A stretch of 15,040 nt of DNA from VRUE01 sp040508545 (GTDB lineage: Bacteria; Actinomycetota; Thermoleophilia; Solirubrobacterales; 70-9): positions 1-15,040 of the forward strand of contig JBEVMR010000044.1 of NCBI GenBank assembly GCA_040508545.1, read 5' to 3'. The notes under the pieces are model-generated. The model made no database searches, was not told the DNA's origin, and saw only the letters and a list, made by a program, of their open reading frames with translations. Numbering within the stretch: the stretch's first letter is position 1; each line of letters starts with the position of its first letter. The position numbers were made by a program, and so were the translations under genes. This document shows positions 1 through 7,035 of this stretch, one piece after another.

Positions 1-399
1 AGGGTGATAGGCCTGCACGGTGGGGTGGAACTTGAAGCCCTTCACGCCATGCTCTTCGATGAGGCGCCGTGCCTCGCGCGCACCCATCTTTCCCTTGTGC
101 GGGTCGATGCTGCCGAAGGCGATCATCACGTCCGGATTCTTCTGCGCCGCCTCGGCGATCTCCTCGTTGGGAATGCGCCGCCGCCCCACGTTCGACTCGG
201 CATCCACGCCGAACATCACGAAGCCGATCTTGCGCTCGCGGTAGTAGTCGATGCTCTCCTGGATGGTGGGGCGCCGGCTGGAGCGGAAGTACTTGTCGGC
301 CGCGCGATCGTATTCCTCGCCGTAGTTGTCGAAGGGGTTCCAGCAGCTCAGCTCGGCATGCGTGTGCGTGTCGATGGCGATCAGGTTGGCGATGTCCAT
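1..399 (-). CDS. Amidohydrolase (amidohydrolase_2 / TIM-barrel metal hydrolase), 5' part, cut by window edge
   Basis: The reverse strand is open from ATG at 399 down to base 1, giving the first 133 residues. They begin MDIANLIAIDTHTHAELSCW. The D-T-H-T-H at residues 10-14 is the HxH metal-binding motif on the first strand of amidohydrolase_2 (PF04909) barrels. This family includes metal-dependent hydrolases and decarboxylases such as the ACMSD-like enzymes. Further barrel strands are visible as 'KIGFVMFGVD' and 'VKGFKFHP', the second with a likely active-site His. An AGGAGA ribosome site lies about 6 bases before the ATG. The gene is divergent from the enoyl-CoA hydratase and shares its 108-base regulatory gap. 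Next to a feruloyl-CoA synthase, a role in aromatic or hydroxycinnamate breakdown is likely, but the substrate cannot be read from this fragment. The family call is firm; the role is inferred. Confidence 0.85.
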   Translation of the reverse strand, partial: MDIANLIAIDTHTHAELSCWNPFDNYGEEYDRAADKYFRSSRRPTIQESIDYYRERKIGFVMFGVDAESNVGRRRIPNEEIAEAAQKNPDVMIAFGSIDPHKGKMGAREARRLIEEHGVKGFKFHPTVQAYHP

Positions 400-454
400 G
401 CGTGTCTCCTGCGCAGCTTCGGGTAAGTACCAGCCTTCAACCCGTATTCCGCGC

Positions 455-483
455 TTGAATTGGTTATTTTCCATAACCATAAT
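455..483 (+). promoter_or_regulatory. Promoter with a MarR-like dyad operator filling the -35/-10 spacer
   Basis: A -35-like TTGAAT (455-460) and a -10-like CATAAT (478-483) are separated by exactly 17 bases. The spacer is a perfect inverted repeat, TGGTTATtttccATAACCA (461-479), with 7-base arms and a 5-base centre. A repressor bound there would block RNA polymerase at this promoter. Hydroxycinnamate clusters of proteobacteria are commonly controlled by MarR-family repressors released by the CoA-thioester. A MarR-type regulator is therefore the natural candidate, but none is encoded in the window. The predicted transcript would start near 490, just before the enoyl-CoA hydratase start. The dyad also lies upstream of the divergent amidohydrolase. 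Confidence 0.6.
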
Positions 484-507
484 CGATTCATACCGCGGAT
501 GCAAACC

Positions 508-1281
508 ATGACCTACCCCGACCTCCATATCGCGCTGGACGACCACATCGCCGTCATCCGCCTGATGCGCCAAGCCAAGCGCAATGCGCTGTCCGATGGA
601 CTCATTCTGGCCCTGCGCGACACTTTCGAGAAGCTGCCTTCGGGCGTGCGCGCGGCCGTGATCGACGGCGACGGGCCGCACTTCTGCGCCGGCCTGGACC
701 TGTCCGAGCTGAAGGAGCGCGACGCGGCCCAGGGCATGCACCACTCGCGCATGTGGCACGCCGCGCTGGACTGCATCCAGCACGGCCCGGTGCCGGTGAT
801 CGCCGCGCTGCATGGCGCGGTGGTGGGCGGCGGGCTGGAACTGGCCAGCGCCTGCCACATCCGCGTGGCCGACAGCTCCACCTTCTATGCGCTGCCCGAG
901 GGTTCGCGCGGCATCTTCGTGGGCGGCGGCGGCTCGGTGCGCATTCCCAAGCTGATCGGCGTCGCGCGCATGACCGACATGATGCTCACCGGCCGGGTGT
1001 ACGACGCCGAAGATGGCGAGCGCGCCGGCTTCGCGCAGTACCTGGTGCCCGAGGGCAAGGCCTTCGACAAGGCCATGGAACTCGCACGTCGCGTGGCGCA
1101 GAACGCGCCGCTGACCAACTACGCGCTGATGCATGCGCTGCCGCGCATTGCCGAGCAGCCGGCCGACCATGGTTTCTTCACCGAATCGCTGATCTGCGCC
1201 ATTGCCCAGGCCGCGCCCGAAGCCAAGGAACGCCTGCGCGACTTCCTGGAAGGCCGCGCCGCCAAGGTCAGCAAGGGGTGA
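508..1281 (+). CDS. Enoyl-CoA hydratase/isomerase (crotonase family)
   Basis: This is a 257-residue crotonase-fold protein, the usual family length. The oxyanion-hole regions are visible as HFCAGLDL (residues 58-65) and VVGGGLELA (about 105-113). Glu111 and Glu131 lie 20 residues apart, the same spacing as the two catalytic glutamates of classical enoyl-CoA hydratases, so hydratase activity is plausible. The chosen start is ATG 508 (MTYPDLHIAL). ATG 499 is also possible, and TTG 460 is unlikely because it falls inside the promoter dyad. The stop is 4 bases before the GTG of the feruloyl-CoA synthase, so the two form an operon. Context suggests a CoA-dependent side-chain shortening step in phenylpropanoid catabolism. 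It does not look like the classical feruloyl-CoA hydratase/lyase (Ech), so the exact substrate stays open. The style is betaproteobacterial, unlike everything after about 1,920. Confidence 0.88.
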   Translation: MTYPDLHIALDDHIAVIRLMRQAKRNALSDGLILALRDTFEKLPSGVRAAVIDGDGPHFCAGLDLSELKERDAAQGMHHSRMWHAALDCIQHGPVPVIAALHGAVVGGGLELASACHIRVADSSTFYALPEGSRGIFVGGGGSVRIPKLIGVARMTDMMLTGRVYDAEDGERAGFAQYLVPEGKAFDKAMELARRVAQNAPLTNYALMHALPRIAEQPADHGFFTESLICAIAQAAPEAKERLRDFLEGRAAKVSKG

Positions 1282-1285
1282 TGCG

Positions 1286-1918
1286 GTGAGCGCCGCCCCT
1301 GCCCCCGACCCCGCCCCGGCGCCCCCGCGCTACCGCCCGCTCGCCTTCGGCGTCACCCGCGGCGTGGTGCGCGAAGGCGGCCCCGGCGTGCGCTACCTGG
1401 AGGCCGAGGTGCCGCTGCAACCCTACGGCGAGCGCATCACCGACCAGCTGCTGCACTGGGCCGCGCAGGCGCCCGAGCGCACGCTCATCGCGCGGCGCGA
1501 ACGGCTGCCGGATGGCAGCACCGGCGACTGGCAGCGCATCAGCTACGCACAGGCACTGCAGAAGGCGCGCGCCATCGGCCAGGCGCTGATCGACCGCGGC
1601 CTCACGGTCGAACGCCCGGTCGCCATCCTTTCGGAAAACAGCCTGGAGCACGCACTGATGGTGCTGGGCTGCCTCTATGCCGGTGTGCCGCACTGCTCGG
1701 TGTCGCCGCCCTACTCCGTCGTCAGCCAGGACTACGACAAGCTGCGCCACGTGCTGGCCACGCTCACGCCCGGCCTGGTGTTCGCCGGCGACGAAACGCG
1801 CTATGGCCGCGCCATCCGCGAGGCCGTGCCGGCCGACATCGAGATCGTGCTGGCCGAGGGCAGCATCGAGGGCCGCCGATGCACCCGCTTCGACGCACTG
1901 CTGGCCACCACGCCCACC
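1286..1918 (+). pseudogene. Feruloyl-CoA synthase, N-terminal third only, cut at a sequence junction
   Basis: The reading frame starts at GTG 1286. A strong ribosome site AAGGGG lies at 1273-1278, 7 bases ahead and overlapping the end of the enoyl-CoA hydratase gene. The first ~211 residues match the start of ANL-superfamily feruloyl-CoA synthases, which activate ferulate or coumarate with ATP and CoA: 'YRPLAFGVTRGVVREGG', 'RPVAILSENSLEHALM', 'AGVPHCSVSPPYS'. A full enzyme has about 600-620 residues. Here homology stops after '(F)DALLATTPT' near 1918, before the P-loop TSGSTG motif, acyl pocket and C-terminal domain. The frame stays open to 2278, but from about 1920 it is an out-of-frame reading of an actinobacterial gene. 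The fragment cannot be a working ligase. Whether it is a true broken gene or an assembly misjoin is discussed in the findings. The end given is approximate. Confidence 0.75.
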
Positions 1919-1959
1919 TACCGTGCCACCCGCCGCGAGAAGCGTTGTATGGTCAGCGG
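1918..1959. other. Junction between betaproteobacterial and actinobacterial DNA
   Basis: Left of this stretch the protein is recognisable feruloyl-CoA synthase in the frame of 1286. Right of it the frame of 1960 encodes a long-chain acyl-CoA synthetase from its N-terminus. The join puts about residue 211 of one ligase next to residue 1 of the other, in a different frame, so it is not a homologous crossover between the two related genes. No insertion sequence, integrase, tRNA or direct repeat is visible. The exact base cannot be fixed from the sequence alone. Confidence 0.7.
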
Positions 1960-3714
1960 ATGGGCGAGCGGCCGCGAGCACTCACAGCGGAAACTATGTG
2001 CGAGGCGTTTCAGATTACGGCTGCTGAGCGACCGGAGGGTCCGGCGCTGCGGTTCAAGGACAGCAACTACGAGGCGAGCTGGGGGGACTACGCGGCGGCG
2101 GTGCGCAAGCGGGCCGCGGGACTCGCGAAGCTGGGGGTGGAACGTGGCGACACCGTGGGCTTCATGCTGGTCAACAGACCGGCCTTTGTCCTCACCGATT
2201 GCGCCGCCATGCATCTTGGAGCCACTTGCTTCTCGGTCTACAACACCTCCTCGCCGGAGCAGATCGAGTACGTGGTGAGTGACGCGGCCAACCGGGTGAT
2301 CGTCACCGAGCAGGCCTTCCTGCCGCAGGTGCTGGCGGCGCGTGAGCGGGTTGAGACGCTCGAGCACGTCGTCGTGGTCGATGGTGAAGCTCCCGAGGGG
2401 ACGATCTCGCTGGCGGAGCTGGAGGCGATGGGCAATCCCGACTTCGACTTTGAGGCCACCTGGCGCGCGGTCGAGCCGGACGACGTCCTCTGCCTGATCT
2501 ACACCTCCGGGACGACCGGGCCGCCGAAGGGGGTACAGCTCACCCACGACAACATGGTCCAGCAGTGGCGGGCCGGCGACCAGGTCCACGCGACGACGCC
2601 GGGCGGCCGCACCATCTCCTACCTGCCCAGTGCCCACGTCGCTGACCGCTGGGGGCTGCTCTACTCGCAGATGTTCTACGGCAGCTGCATGTACTGCTGC
2701 CCCGATCCTCGCGAACTGGTCGCCTACTCGATCGAGGTCAGGCCGACGATCTGGGGCGGCGTGCCGCGAATCTGGGAGAAATTGAAGGCGGCGATAGAGA
2801 TGGGGATGGCCGCTGAGCCGGACGAGGAGAAGCGCAAGGGCACCGAGTGGGCGATGGAGGTCGGCCGCCGTCGGGTCGCCGCCTACATGGCGGGTGACAT
2901 CCCCGCCGATCTGCAGACCGAATGGGACAAAGCCGACGAGCTCGTCTTCTCGAAGATCCGCGAGACGCTCGGAATCGACCAGGTCGAGTGGTTCGTCGTC
3001 GGCGCCGCGCCAACCCCACCGGAGGTGCTCGAGTTCTTCCTCGCGATGGGAGTCGAGATCTGCGAGCTGTGGGGGATGTCGGAGACCACGGCGGTCGCGA
3101 CGATCAACCGCGGTGGCGCCGTACGGGTGGGCACGGTTGGGCCGGCGATCCCGGGGGTCGAGGTGAAGCTAGCCGAGGATGGCGAGGTGATGGTGCGCGG
3201 GCCGGTCGTGATGAAGGGCTACCGCAACATGCCGGAGAAGACCGCGGAGGCGCTGACCGATGACGGCTGGCTGCTGAGCGGCGACGTCGGTGAGTTCGAC
3301 GGGGACGGCTACCTGAAGATCGTCGACCGCAAGAAGGAGCTGATCATCAACGCGGCGGGCAAAAACATGTCCCCCGCCAACATCGAGGCGAAGCTGAAGG
3401 CCGCCTCGCCGCTGATCGCCCAGGTGGTCGCGATCGGCGATCGTCGCCCCTACAACGTGGCGCTGGTCGTGCTCGACCACGAGACGCTGGCGGCGCGCGG
3501 GGCCGCCGCGGAGGATCCGGAGACGATCGCCGAGATCGAGCGCGCGGTGGAGAGCGCCAACAAGCGCCTTGCCCGGGTGGAGCAGATCAAGCGCTTCCAC
3601 GTGCTCGACGGCGAGTGGGCACCCGGCGGCGACGAGCTGACGCCGACCCTGAAGCTGAAGCGCAAGCCGATCGGCGAGAAGTACGCGGCCGAGATCGACG
3701 CGCTGTACGCCTGA
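1960..3714 (+). CDS. Long-chain acyl-CoA synthetase (AMP-dependent, FadD15/LACS type)
   Basis: This 584-residue ligase would activate long-chain fatty acids to acyl-CoA through an acyl-adenylate. The P-loop YTSGTTGPPKG is at residues 181-191. 'ELWGMSET' is the A5 region. 'LLSGDVGEFDGDGYLKIVDRKK' carries the A7/A8 hinge with the adenylate-binding Asp, and 'PTLKLKRK' near the C-terminus carries the catalytic Lys of motif A10. The chosen start is ATG 1960 (MGERPRALTAETMCEAFQ), which puts the usual 'EAFQ.TAAERP' opening near residue 14. ATG 1996 is an alternative. The frame is open further up to 1879, but that part comes from the feruloyl-CoA synthase. No ribosome site or native promoter is visible upstream because the junction lies only 0-40 bases before the start. 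The AEC transporter follows 44 bases downstream. Confidence 0.92.
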   Translation: MGERPRALTAETMCEAFQITAAERPEGPALRFKDSNYEASWGDYAAAVRKRAAGLAKLGVERGDTVGFMLVNRPAFVLTDCAAMHLGATCFSVYNTSSPEQIEYVVSDAANRVIVTEQAFLPQVLAARERVETLEHVVVVDGEAPEGTISLAELEAMGNPDFDFEATWRAVEPDDVLCLIYTSGTTGPPKGVQLTHDNMVQQWRAGDQVHATTPGGRTISYLPSAHVADRWGLLYSQMFYGSCMYCCPDPRELVAYSIEVRPTIWGGVPRIWEKLKAAIEMGMAAEPDEEKRKGTEWAMEVGRRRVAAYMAGDIPADLQTEWDKADELVFSKIRETLGIDQVEWFVVGAAPTPPEVLEFFLAMGVEICELWGMSETTAVATINRGGAVRVGTVGPAIPGVEVKLAEDGEVMVRGPVVMKGYRNMPEKTAEALTDDGWLLSGDVGEFDGDGYLKIVDRKKELIINAAGKNMSPANIEAKLKAASPLIAQVVAIGDRRPYNVALVVLDHETLAARGAAAEDPETIAEIERAVESANKRLARVEQIKRFHVLDGEWAPGGDELTPTLKLKRKPIGEKYAAEIDALYA

Positions 3715-3758
3715 GCACCCGGCGGCGGGCCCTGTCGCCGAGCTGAAAGGGTCTCGGC

Positions 3759-4682
3759 GTGGGTGTCTTGCTAACCGCAGTAGCGATCGCTGCCGGCATC
3801 GGCGTCGGCGTCCTTGCCGAGCGACGGCGGCCGCAGGCTGCGGGACTGGCGGCCCGCCAGGCGCTGACGCTGATGCTCTACGTGCTGGTTCCGCCGGTGA
3901 TCTTCTTCAACCTGGCGGCCAGCGAGATCGACGTCGAGCACGGCGTCGGCCTGCTGCTCGGCATCCTCGCCGTCTCGCTCTCGGGCCTGGCCGCCTGGTG
4001 GGTGTCGAGCCGCGTGCTCCGGCTCAGCCGGCCCAGCACCGGGGCGGTCGTCTGCGCCGTGCTCAGCGTCAACACCGGCTACCTCGGCTACCCGCTGACC
4101 GTGGCACTGCTCGGCCGCGACCAGCTGACCACCGCGGTCCTCTACGACGTCCTGGTCACCGCGCCCTGCCTGCTGCTCGGCGCCTTTGCCGTCGGCGCCG
4201 CCTTCGGCACCAAAGCTGGAGAAGGCCCGCGCGACCGCGTCCGCGCCTTCTTTACCCGCAACCCACCGCTCTACGCAGCGATCGCCGGCCTGCTCGCGCC
4301 TGACGTCCTGGCTCCAACCGTCCTCGTCGACGCCTCGCAGATCCTCGTCTTCGCGATGCTGCCGCTCGGCTTCTTCGCCGTCGGCGCGACCCTGGCCGAG
4401 AACGCCGAGCACGGCGAGCTGCCGATGCCGCCGCCGCTGACCAGGCCGGTCGCCGTCGCCCTCGGGGCACGCCTCGCCCTCGCCCCGGCGCTGTTGATGC
4501 TGTTGGCGGCGCCGCTGATCGACCTGCCCGCCGCCTACCGGCTGATGTCGGCGATGCCTTCGGGCCTCAACTCGATGGTCGTCGCCCACGCCTACGGCCT
4601 CGACATGGAGATCACCGCCGAGGCGGTGACCTGGTCGACCGCGATCGTCGTCCTCGCCGCCCTCGGCTCGCTGCTGCTCTAG
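3759..4682 (+). CDS. AEC-family (auxin efflux carrier-like) membrane transporter
   Basis: This 307-residue, very hydrophobic protein has about ten membrane segments, arranged as two five-helix halves around a soluble loop at roughly residues 145-165. The helix-break motif 'NTGYLGYP' at about residues 106-113 and the matching 'MPSGLNSMVVAHAYGLD' near residues 265-281 are the paired crossover motifs of AEC proteins. This family exports or exchanges small organic anions such as malate or malonate, or auxin-like acids. The substrate here is unknown. GTG 3759 is chosen because GAAAGG at 3745-3750 sits 8 bases before it. It lies 44 bases after the acyl-CoA synthetase in the same direction and could be co-transcribed. 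Nothing looks truncated. Confidence 0.88.
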   Translation: MGVLLTAVAIAAGIGVGVLAERRRPQAAGLAARQALTLMLYVLVPPVIFFNLAASEIDVEHGVGLLLGILAVSLSGLAAWWVSSRVLRLSRPSTGAVVCAVLSVNTGYLGYPLTVALLGRDQLTTAVLYDVLVTAPCLLLGAFAVGAAFGTKAGEGPRDRVRAFFTRNPPLYAAIAGLLAPDVLAPTVLVDASQILVFAMLPLGFFAVGATLAENAEHGELPMPPPLTRPVAVALGARLALAPALLMLLAAPLIDLPAAYRLMSAMPSGLNSMVVAHAYGLDMEITAEAVTWSTAIVVLAALGSLLL

Positions 4683-4736
4683 GCGGATCGAGACTGCACG
4701 CGGCATCGCTATGCGGGGTCGAATGCGGCTTCGTCC

Positions 4737-4742
4737 TATTCT
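4737..4742 (+). promoter_or_regulatory. -10-like box TATTCT for a leaderless VOC gene
   Basis: TATTCT ends exactly 6 bases before GTG 4749, which would put the transcription start on the start codon. There is no Shine-Dalgarno upstream. This is the expected layout of a leaderless actinobacterial transcript. No clear -35 is seen. Confidence 0.5.
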
Positions 4743-4748
4743 GGGTCT

Positions 4749-5099
4749 GTGCTCCATCACGTCACGCTCGAGCTCTCGCCGGAGGACGTCGAGCGCTCGC
4801 TCGAGCTCTGGGCACTGCTCGGCTTCGAGCGGGTCGAGCCGCCACCCGCGCTCGCCGAGACCTTCGTCTGGGTCGAACGCGAAGGCACCCAGATCCACCT
4901 CGAACGCACCGCGTCGCCGACCGTCCCCCTGCACGGCCACGCCGCGGTCGTCGTGGCCGATTTCGAGCAGGCGGTCGAGCAGCTTCGCGTGCACGGCTTC
5001 GAGGTCAAGCCGGGACGCGAGCACTGGGGCGCTCAGCGCGCAAAGGTCGTTGCCCCCGGCGGCCACCAGGTCGAGCTCATGGCCGCACCACCGGGATGA
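4749..5099 (+). CDS. VOC / glyoxalase-fold small protein
   Basis: This 116-residue protein is the length of a single two-module vicinal-oxygen-chelate domain. Each half has the beta-alpha-beta-beta-beta pattern. The first is 'LHHVTLELSPEDVERSLELWALLGF' with 'EGTQIHLER'; the second is 'HAAVVVADFEQAVEQLRVHGFEV' with 'PGGHQVELMA'. Candidate metal ligands are the His at the start of each module (HHVTLE and HAAVVV) and the Glu on the last strand (HQVELMA). The equivalent position of the first module (QIHLER) keeps a His/Glu pair. The family includes glyoxalase I, dioxygenases and antibiotic-binding proteins, and the role here cannot be told. It is transcribed with, or just ahead of, the ThyX-like gene 74 bases downstream. 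Confidence 0.82.
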   Translation: MLHHVTLELSPEDVERSLELWALLGFERVEPPPALAETFVWVEREGTQIHLERTASPTVPLHGHAAVVVADFEQAVEQLRVHGFEVKPGREHWGAQRAKVVAPGGHQVELMAAPPG

Positions 5100-5173
5100 T
5101 CCGGAAGAGCCCGCAAGGAAGGACGAAATACAGGCTGGTTTGACGTCCAGTCGAATTGGGAGATTGGAAGCTG

Positions 5174-6151
5174 ATGGGATTCGACGCCAAAGTCCTCGCT
5201 GATTCGCAGTCCCCCGCGGGCTACCGGCTGACGACGCTCGAGGCGACCTTTCCGCGCTTCGTCCTCGCCGAGTTCAACACGCACCGCGTCTTCTCGCGCA
5301 ACTCGGCCAGCTCGCGCGCGATCCCGATCGCCAAGCAGCTGCGGCGAGTGCTCGAGGAGCCATACGTGCCGATCGAGTTCGGCTCGAACCAGCCCGGCAT
5401 GCAGGCGGGGGCCGCGCTGGAAGGTGAGAAGAGGGAGGCCGCCGAGCGCGAGTGGCTGCGCGGTCGCGACGACGCCGTGCGGCGAGTGCTCGGGCTCGTG
5501 GCCGATCCCGAGACGGTCGCGGAGCACGACGACCCGTTCGATGCGCTGCAGGAGGTCGAGGAGGCGATCCGCGACCGCTCTCAGCCGGCTGAGTGGCTGA
5601 ACGTGCACAAGCAGGTCGCCAACCGCTTGCTGGAGCCCTTCATGTGGCACACCGTGATCGTCACGGCGACCGAGTGGGACAACTTCTGGAACCTGCGCTG
5701 CCATCCCGACGCGCAGCCGGAGATCAGGCTCGTAGCCGAGACGATGCGCGAGGTCGCGGCAGCCTCCGAGCCGGAAGAGCTGGCTGAAGACGAGTGGCAC
5801 CTGCCGCTCGTCCGCTCAGAGGACCGCGACCAGGTTGGATCGATCGAGGACCTGATCAAGGTCTCAGCCGGCCGCTGTGCGCGGGTCAGCTACCTGACCC
5901 ACGCTGGCAAGCGCGACCTCGCCGCCGACGTCGAGCTCCACGACCGCCTGCTGGAAAGCGGCCACATGTCGCCGTTGGAGCACCCGGCCCGCCCGCTCTC
6001 AGAGGACGAGCTCGCGGCAACCGAATGGAGCGGCAACTTCCGCGGCTGGTTCCCGTACCGCAAAAGCATCAAAGGCGAGGCCAACCCGCTGGGCCCTAAG
6101 GTGCCCGTACGGGCCGAACAGCAGCTAGCGGTGGCAGGACGATCCGGGTAG
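5174..6151 (+). CDS. thyX: ThyX-like FAD-dependent thymidylate synthase, divergent long form
   Basis: This 325-residue protein belongs to the ThyX superfamily, which methylates dUMP to dTMP using methylene-tetrahydrofolate, FAD and NADPH. The signature lies at residues 36-48, THRVFSRNSASSR. His37, Arg38, Ser41, Asn43, Ser46 and Arg48 match the canonical RHRxxSxNxxSxR, but the first Arg is Thr36 and the Tyr after the last Arg is Ala. 'FMWHTVIVTATEWDNFWNLR' and 'GHMSPLEHPARP' resemble the substrate-binding helix and the (S/M)PLEH segment of ThyX. It is about 80-100 residues longer than common ThyX, with an acidic insertion at about residues 75-130. Similar variants occur in phages, from general knowledge. 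ATG 5174 is chosen over TTG 5156 because 'MGFDAKVLADS' fits the family start. The symbol refers to the family; catalysis is not proven. Confidence 0.8.
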   Translation: MGFDAKVLADSQSPAGYRLTTLEATFPRFVLAEFNTHRVFSRNSASSRAIPIAKQLRRVLEEPYVPIEFGSNQPGMQAGAALEGEKREAAEREWLRGRDDAVRRVLGLVADPETVAEHDDPFDALQEVEEAIRDRSQPAEWLNVHKQVANRLLEPFMWHTVIVTATEWDNFWNLRCHPDAQPEIRLVAETMREVAAASEPEELAEDEWHLPLVRSEDRDQVGSIEDLIKVSAGRCARVSYLTHAGKRDLAADVELHDRLLESGHMSPLEHPARPLSEDELAATEWSGNFRGWFPYRKSIKGEANPLGPKVPVRAEQQLAVAGRSG

Positions 6152-6167
6152 GGGTGGAGCGTCTTGT

Positions 6168-6219
6168 ACTTTTTCGCCGCCGGGCCGGCGGACGACCGGT
6201 AGCAAACCACCGAAAAAGT
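6168..6219. repeat. Nested inverted repeat between convergent genes, possible two-way transcription stop
   Basis: An outer perfect 9-base inverted repeat, ACTTTTTCG (6168-6176) and CGAAAAAGT (6211-6219), encloses an inner hairpin CCGCCG-GGC-CGGCGG (6177-6191). It fills most of the 67-base gap between the convergent thyX-like gene and the membrane-protein gene, and its last base is the first base of that gene's stop codon. It could fold the 3' ends of both transcripts. It is not a classical terminator, because no T-run follows the inner GC-rich stem on either strand. Confidence 0.45.
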
Positions 6220-7028
6220 TAAGCGGAACCCCTGCCCGGATCGTCCCCCACATCTGGGGGCTCTTCGAGTTCTCCGGCCGCTTTTTCGCCCGGCGTAGGC
6301 CAGGGCTCCGCTTCACCGCTCTTCCAGGCCGGTGGTTTGTCGCCCGGGATGAGTCCTATGAAGAGGAAGCCGAGGTAGATGAACCAGAGCAGGGTGAACT
6401 GGAAGAAGATGAAGGAGACGGCGCCGAGCGCCATCCCGAGCGAGCCCCAAAAGCGGGTCAGCAAGCCGGTCCGCATCGCGTGCATCGAGGTGTAGAACAT
6501 GGCGACGACGAAGCCGATCTGGCCGCCGAGGCCGAAGCCGGCGGCCAGCGGTCGCAGCGACGAATCGCTGATCGTGTCGCCGGCGACGTCGTTGGCGCGC
6601 TCGCTGCCGAGCGCCACGCCCCCCTCGATCAATCGCGGCACTTCGTCGTTGACGAAGGTCGAGGCGGCTTCGAGGTTGGAGAGGCCACTGAGGATCGCCA
6701 GCACCGCGAGGAACAGCGGCGCCGCGACGACGACGCCGACCAGCTGACCGCGCATCGCCTCGCTGCGCGCGTTGGCGGCGCGAAAGAGGTAGTAGAGCGG
6801 CACCGCGAGGAGGCCGACGCCGAGCGCCTGCAGGATGCTGGAGATCAGCTGGGCGCTGCGGTGGGCGTCGACGTTGCGCAGCAGCTCCGAGTCGCCGTCC
6901 CCGCCGCCGATCTTGCTGGCGACGACGATCGCCGCGATGATCAGCAGGATCGAGCCGAAGGCCGCGAGCCCAGCCGGGCGCGACCAACGCTCCTCCCAGG
7001 CCAGAGCCGCCTCCTTGCTGCGATTCAA
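6219..7028 (-). CDS. Multi-pass membrane protein of unknown function
   Basis: This 269-residue protein has about five membrane helices, at roughly residues 21-41, 60-80, 95-117, 165-187 and 195-225. The loops between are short, and the cytoplasmic-looking tail is Pro/Glu/Asp rich (about 228-269). No catalytic motif is seen. The general pattern resembles small DUF-type membrane families of actinobacteria, but I do not recognise it as a named family. ATG 7028 lies 7 bases after the stop of the CBS-domain gene on the same strand, so the two are very likely one operon. A CBS sensor paired with a membrane protein suggests ligand-dependent control of a membrane function, which is inference only. 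Confidence 0.75.
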   Translation of the reverse strand: MNRSKEAALAWEERWSRPAGLAAFGSILLIIAAIVVASKIGGGDGDSELLRNVDAHRSAQLISSILQALGVGLLAVPLYYLFRAANARSEAMRGQLVGVVVAAPLFLAVLAILSGLSNLEAASTFVNDEVPRLIEGGVALGSERANDVAGDTISDSSLRPLAAGFGLGGQIGFVVAMFYTSMHAMRTGLLTRFWGSLGMALGAVSFIFFQFTLLWFIYLGFLFIGLIPGDKPPAWKSGEAEPWPTPGEKAAGELEEPPDVGDDPGRGSA

Positions 7029-7035
7029 GCTTCGC

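Noticed and set aside
460..507. TTG 460 as start of the enoyl-CoA hydratase
   Set aside because: It would place the start inside the promoter dyad and before the predicted transcription start; ATG 508 or 499 fits the family.
1202..2278. A single 358-residue protein combining feruloyl-CoA synthase with a basic tail
   Set aside because: Beyond about 1918 the frame reads an Arg-rich out-of-frame translation of the acyl-CoA synthetase; the natural start is GTG 1286, not ATG 1202 inside the hydratase gene.
1879..3714. Acyl-CoA synthetase with a 27-residue N-terminal extension
   Set aside because: The extension is an out-of-frame reading of feruloyl-CoA synthase DNA left of the junction; the family start fits ATG 1960.
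3771..5066. A 431-residue open frame on the - strand
   Set aside because: It lies antisense to two clear genes (AEC transporter and VOC protein), has low-complexity charged composition and arises from high-GC codon structure.
6177..6191. GC-rich hairpin as a classical Rho-independent terminator
   Set aside because: There is no T-run after the stem on either strand; it is kept only as part of a nested inverted repeat.
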